NCBI RefSeq assembly: GCF_965208895.1
Contig: NZ_OZ242363.1
Location: 62,001 to 126,000 of the forward strand
Source: Poriferisodalis sp965208895
GTDB taxonomy: Bacteria; Actinomycetota; Acidimicrobiia; Acidimicrobiales; Poriferisodalaceae
Length of the DNA stretch: 64,000 bases
Direction: 5' to 3'
Shown here in pieces: positions 63,346 through 64,000 of this stretch. The position numbers and the translations under genes were made by a program. The first letter of the stretch is position 1; every line of letters starts with the position of its first letter. Below the pieces are notes generated by a model. The model saw only the letters and a program-made list of their open reading frames with translations, had not been told where the DNA came from and ran no database searches.

Positions 63346-63650
63346 ACCGGGGCGAGGTGAGGTGGGCTGGCGTGGGCGCCAAGAGGCGACCGGTGCTCGT
63401 GCTGACGCGCCCAGAGGTCATCGGTGTGCGTGAGCTAGTGACGGTTGCCGAAATAACTACGACGATTCGAGGACTCGCTGTTGAGGTTCCGCTCGACGTC
63501 ACCGAGGTCGACCTTCCGTCTGAGTCCGTCATCAATTGCGATGGCCTGCATACCGTCCGGCGGGCTTCGCTGGGCGAATGCCTCGGCGAATTGGGGTCTA
63601 CGACCATGTGGTCTGTCTGTCGGGCAATTTCTTACGCATTGGGTTGTTGA
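63342..63650 (+). CDS. MazF/CcdB-like toxin
   Basis: This 102-residue protein begins NRGEVRWAGVGAKRRPVLVL, the SH3-like MazF/PemK barrel start, with later SVINCDGLHTVRRASL and an RAISYALGC end. Such toxins cleave mRNA or poison gyrase. A CcdA-type antitoxin with a MazF-like toxin is a mixed pairing, common in Actinobacteria. Coupling with the antitoxin by GTGA sets the start at 63342. Confidence 0.85.
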   Translation: MNRGEVRWAGVGAKRRPVLVLTRPEVIGVRELVTVAEITTTIRGLAVEVPLDVTEVDLPSESVINCDGLHTVRRASLGECLGELGSTTMWSVCRAISYALGC

Positions 63651-63665
63651 GGGGCGACGGCGATA

Positions 63666-64000
63666 GTGCAGTTCAGCAGGGTTCGCAGCGTCGCCGAGGC
63701 GGTTGACGAGCTGAGCCGCTGGGGCACTGAAGGCCGCATCCTGGCGGGCGGAACCGACGTGATGCCGCAGTACCTGCGCGGCGAGCGGTCGCCGGCTGCG
63801 CTGATCGACATCAGCGGCATCGACGGCCTGCAGGGGATCTCCGACGTCGGCGGGGCGACCAGCGTCGGCGCTCTGGTCACGCTGCGCCGGCTCGCCACGG
63901 CCTCGCTCATCGCACTGCGGCATCCGGCCCTGTCCCAAGCGTCCGCGGCAGTCGGGGCTTGGCAGACCCAGACAGTGGCCACAGTTGGCGGCAACGTGTG
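63666..64000 (+). CDS. FAD-binding subunit of a molybdopterin dehydrogenase (CoxM-like), partial
   Basis: The frame opens at GTG 63666 with GAGGGG upstream and runs off the window. It reads QFSRVRSVAEAVDELSRWGT, then ILAGGTDVMPQYLRGERSPA, the FAD pyrophosphate loop AGGTD, and TVATVGGNV, the second FAD motif. This is the N-terminus of the medium FAD subunit of xanthine-dehydrogenase or CO-dehydrogenase-like enzymes. The molybdenum and iron-sulfur subunits are presumably downstream. Confidence 0.88.
   Translation, partial: MQFSRVRSVAEAVDELSRWGTEGRILAGGTDVMPQYLRGERSPAALIDISGIDGLQGISDVGGATSVGALVTLRRLATASLIALRHPALSQASAAVGAWQTQTVATVGGNV

Overview
The window is high-GC DNA, almost fully coding, with many GTG starts and ATGA/GTGA stop-start overlaps. 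F420-type enzymes (a deazaflavin-dependent nitroreductase, a PPOX protein and an LLM monooxygenase), several phytanoyl-CoA dioxygenases, two formylglycine-type sulfatases, CaiB/BaiF CoA transferases, cytochromes P450 and peptide- and sugar-type ABC importers point to an Actinomycetota genome. An environmental or host-associated member of Acidimicrobiia fits best, but that placement is inference. I found no rRNA, tRNA or CRISPR array.

Layout. 1-3752: a P450 cut by the window edge, a double-TetR regulator and, divergently, a TauD-type dioxygenase and a second P450. 3967-12535: a peptide-type ABC importer (lipoprotein, permease, fused permease-ATPase, second ATPase) that runs into a sulfatase and a CoA transferase. 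12608-23411: catabolic and housekeeping genes, including two haloalkane-dehalogenase-like hydrolases, two phytanoyl-CoA dioxygenases, a methyltransferase with a frameshifted tail, apt and a CotH-like lipoprotein. 23453-28673: a candidate mobile island between two near-identical 43-nt direct repeats. It carries a serine recombinase, a secreted repeat protein with a small membrane partner, and an AbiEi/AbiEii toxin-antitoxin pair. The right repeat is the start of a dimethylformamidase-like gene. 30437-32840: an extradiol dioxygenase and an acyl-CoA-dehydrogenase-fold monooxygenase, which look like consecutive steps of aromatic ring opening.

32885-40396 is the most unusual part. A thioredoxin-fold gene is read through an in-frame TGA that is followed at once by a hairpin with a GGTCT loop, the hallmark of a bacterial SECIS element, so it is very probably a selenoprotein. 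Next come a VapBC pair and, on the minus strand, a large single-chain restriction-modification enzyme (nuclease, helicase, N6-adenine methylase, target recognition) of Type ISP architecture. Its frame is interrupted by a 15-nt homopolymer near the 5' end and followed by an 11-nt homopolymer plus four frame-scattered motif copies near the 3' end. This looks like a phase-variable restriction system. An orphan second copy of the VapB gene lies on its far side.

40901-53728: a sulfatase, a LacI regulator, a bicupin protein, a complete sugar-type ABC importer and three twin-domain SnoaL/NTF2-like proteins, probably one catabolic regulon. 53851-58865: a cytochrome c lipoprotein, a CopC-CopD copper protein, a macrodomain hydrolase and a tandem CaiB protein, all on the minus strand. 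58987-64000: an SDR, an FAD oxidoreductase, an LLM monooxygenase, a VOC protein, a CcdA/MazF-like toxin-antitoxin pair and the start of a molybdopterin-dehydrogenase FAD subunit.
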